Positions 63,443 through 64,000 of a stretch of DNA of 64,000 nucleotides are shown one piece after another. Source of the stretch: AC-32 sp963717725 (lineage in GTDB: Bacteria; Actinomycetota; Thermoleophilia; Gaiellales; Gaiellaceae); NCBI GenBank assembly GCA_963717725.1, contig CAVQWS010000019.1, positions 62,001 through 126,000 of the forward strand. Direction: 5' to 3'. The notes under the pieces were generated by a model. The model searched no databases. It worked only from the letters and a program-made list of their open reading frames with translations, and was not told the origin of the DNA. Both the position numbers and the translations under genes were made by a program. How positions within the stretch are numbered: the stretch's first letter is position 1; the number at the start of each line of letters is the position of its first letter.

Positions 63443-64000
63443 CCGTCGATGGGGCGCAACGCCTTGGCCACCGCGAGCGCCGCTGCTCGATCAAGCTGGA
63501 ACTTCGGCCCGGCAGCCTCGATCAACACCAAGCTGCCATCACGAGCGAACGCGATCCGCGAGTCCGCGATCACGACCTTCCCGGCAGGCGGATCCTCCAG
63601 ATACCACGGCGGTCGGTCCTGCCCGAACTCTTTGACCGAGAAGCTGCCGTAGTCAAAACGTGCGAAGCGCGCCGGCAGCAGCATTCGCCCGGGCATCTTC
63701 TGGGTCACTTCCCCATCGCGCCCGGCCACGACCGAGCGGAGCCGGCGGCCCTGGAACGAGCGGCCGAGCCAGAGCGGCGTGTTGCCGAGCGCTGCCCTAG
63801 CCGCGGGAAGTCCGTGGCCCGTGACGACGGTCGGAGTGCTCGGCGGGTTGCGGTCGGCGCCGCCGTTGGGCACCACGAATGCGATGTTCTTCCCGGGCAG
63901 GTCGGGCAGGATCTCGAGCGAGTTGTAACTGAACGTCCTCCCTTTGAAGCGCCCGCCGCGCTCGATCGTCCGCAGCGCGACCGGCTGGTGCGTGACCGCG
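63439..64000 (-). CDS. Hypothetical protein, C-terminal part (runs off the window)
   Basis: The frame is open from the window edge to TAG 63439 and gives at least 187 residues, for example FKGRTFSYNSLEILPDLPGK, TVVTGHGLPAARAALGNTPL and RMLLPARFARFDYGSFSVKE. It has no long hydrophobic stretch. It looks like a globular, possibly secreted beta-rich domain; the family is not recognised. Its stop overlaps the NrtR-like stop in CTAG (63439-63442). The start lies outside the window. Confidence 0.65.
   Translation of the reverse strand, partial: AVTHQPVALRTIERGGRFKGRTFSYNSLEILPDLPGKNIAFVVPNGGADRNPPSTPTVVTGHGLPAARAALGNTPLWLGRSFQGRRLRSVVAGRDGEVTQKMPGRMLLPARFARFDYGSFSVKEFGQDRPPWYLEDPPAGKVVIADSRIAFARDGSLVLIEAAGPKFQLDRAAALAVAKALRPIDG

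Overview
The window is GC-rich (about 70 %), almost wholly coding DNA from one chromosome, and looks like an actinobacterium. The arrangement of hrcA-dnaJ, lepA, hemW, murJ, leuS and lysA, the many GTG, TTG and probable CTG starts, the very short gene gaps and a predicted pyrophosphate-type phosphofructokinase would fit the Thermoleophilia (Gaiellales/Solirubrobacterales). That placement is inference: no rRNA is present. At least eight genes are broken by small indels, and most are repaired by removing one base. This suggests consensus errors in an assembled environmental genome more than real decay.

Layout. 1-2902: minus-strand operon of a ribbon-helix-helix regulator, a 31-aa micro-protein, a DUF4097 protein and two MFS exporters. 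2944-8696: polA, a secreted protein, rpsA, coaE and a lytic transglycosylase. 8716-11165: a double-GNAT protein and a LarA-like protein. 11162-16571: a complete branched-chain amino-acid ABC operon (livK-H-M-G-F) with a hairpin between livK and livH. 16849-19978: tRNA-Leu(CAA), pfkA, a membrane glycosyltransferase and an IGPS-like protein. 20209-25092: small and broken genes, then a deoC/aldehyde dehydrogenase group interrupted by a metalloprotease on the other strand. 25121-39173: a long minus-strand housekeeping run (murJ, lepA, hemW, hrcA, dnaJ, prmA, mtaB, HIT, yqeY, phoH, ybeY, dgkA-PAP2, cdd, era). 39406-45133: rpsT, holA, comEC, comEA and leuS with a leader-peptide attenuator. 45278-47859: cupin, lysA and a DMT permease. 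47852-52396: a second branched-chain-type ABC operon. 52421-63442: a thioredoxin-domain protein, an integrated element, a class III cyclase, a PLP decarboxylase, HMG-CoA lyase, smaller enzymes, and an NrtR-like regulator divergent from an MFS permease.

The most unusual structure is a 1,571-bp insertion flanked by perfect 19-bp direct repeats (54299-54317 and 55870-55888). It sits between the start codons of two divergent genes and rebuilds the start region of both. It has lower GC, paired 'GGGATACCAA' iterons near both ends, two related hairpins, a 51-aa protein gene, and no visible recombinase. Second is a family of four intergenic repeats of about 57 bp (core TGACAGACACGTGC) at operon borders between 26658 and 42745. 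Third is the leuS leader: a six-residue peptide with two adjacent leucine codons, a strong hairpin and an intrinsic terminator.
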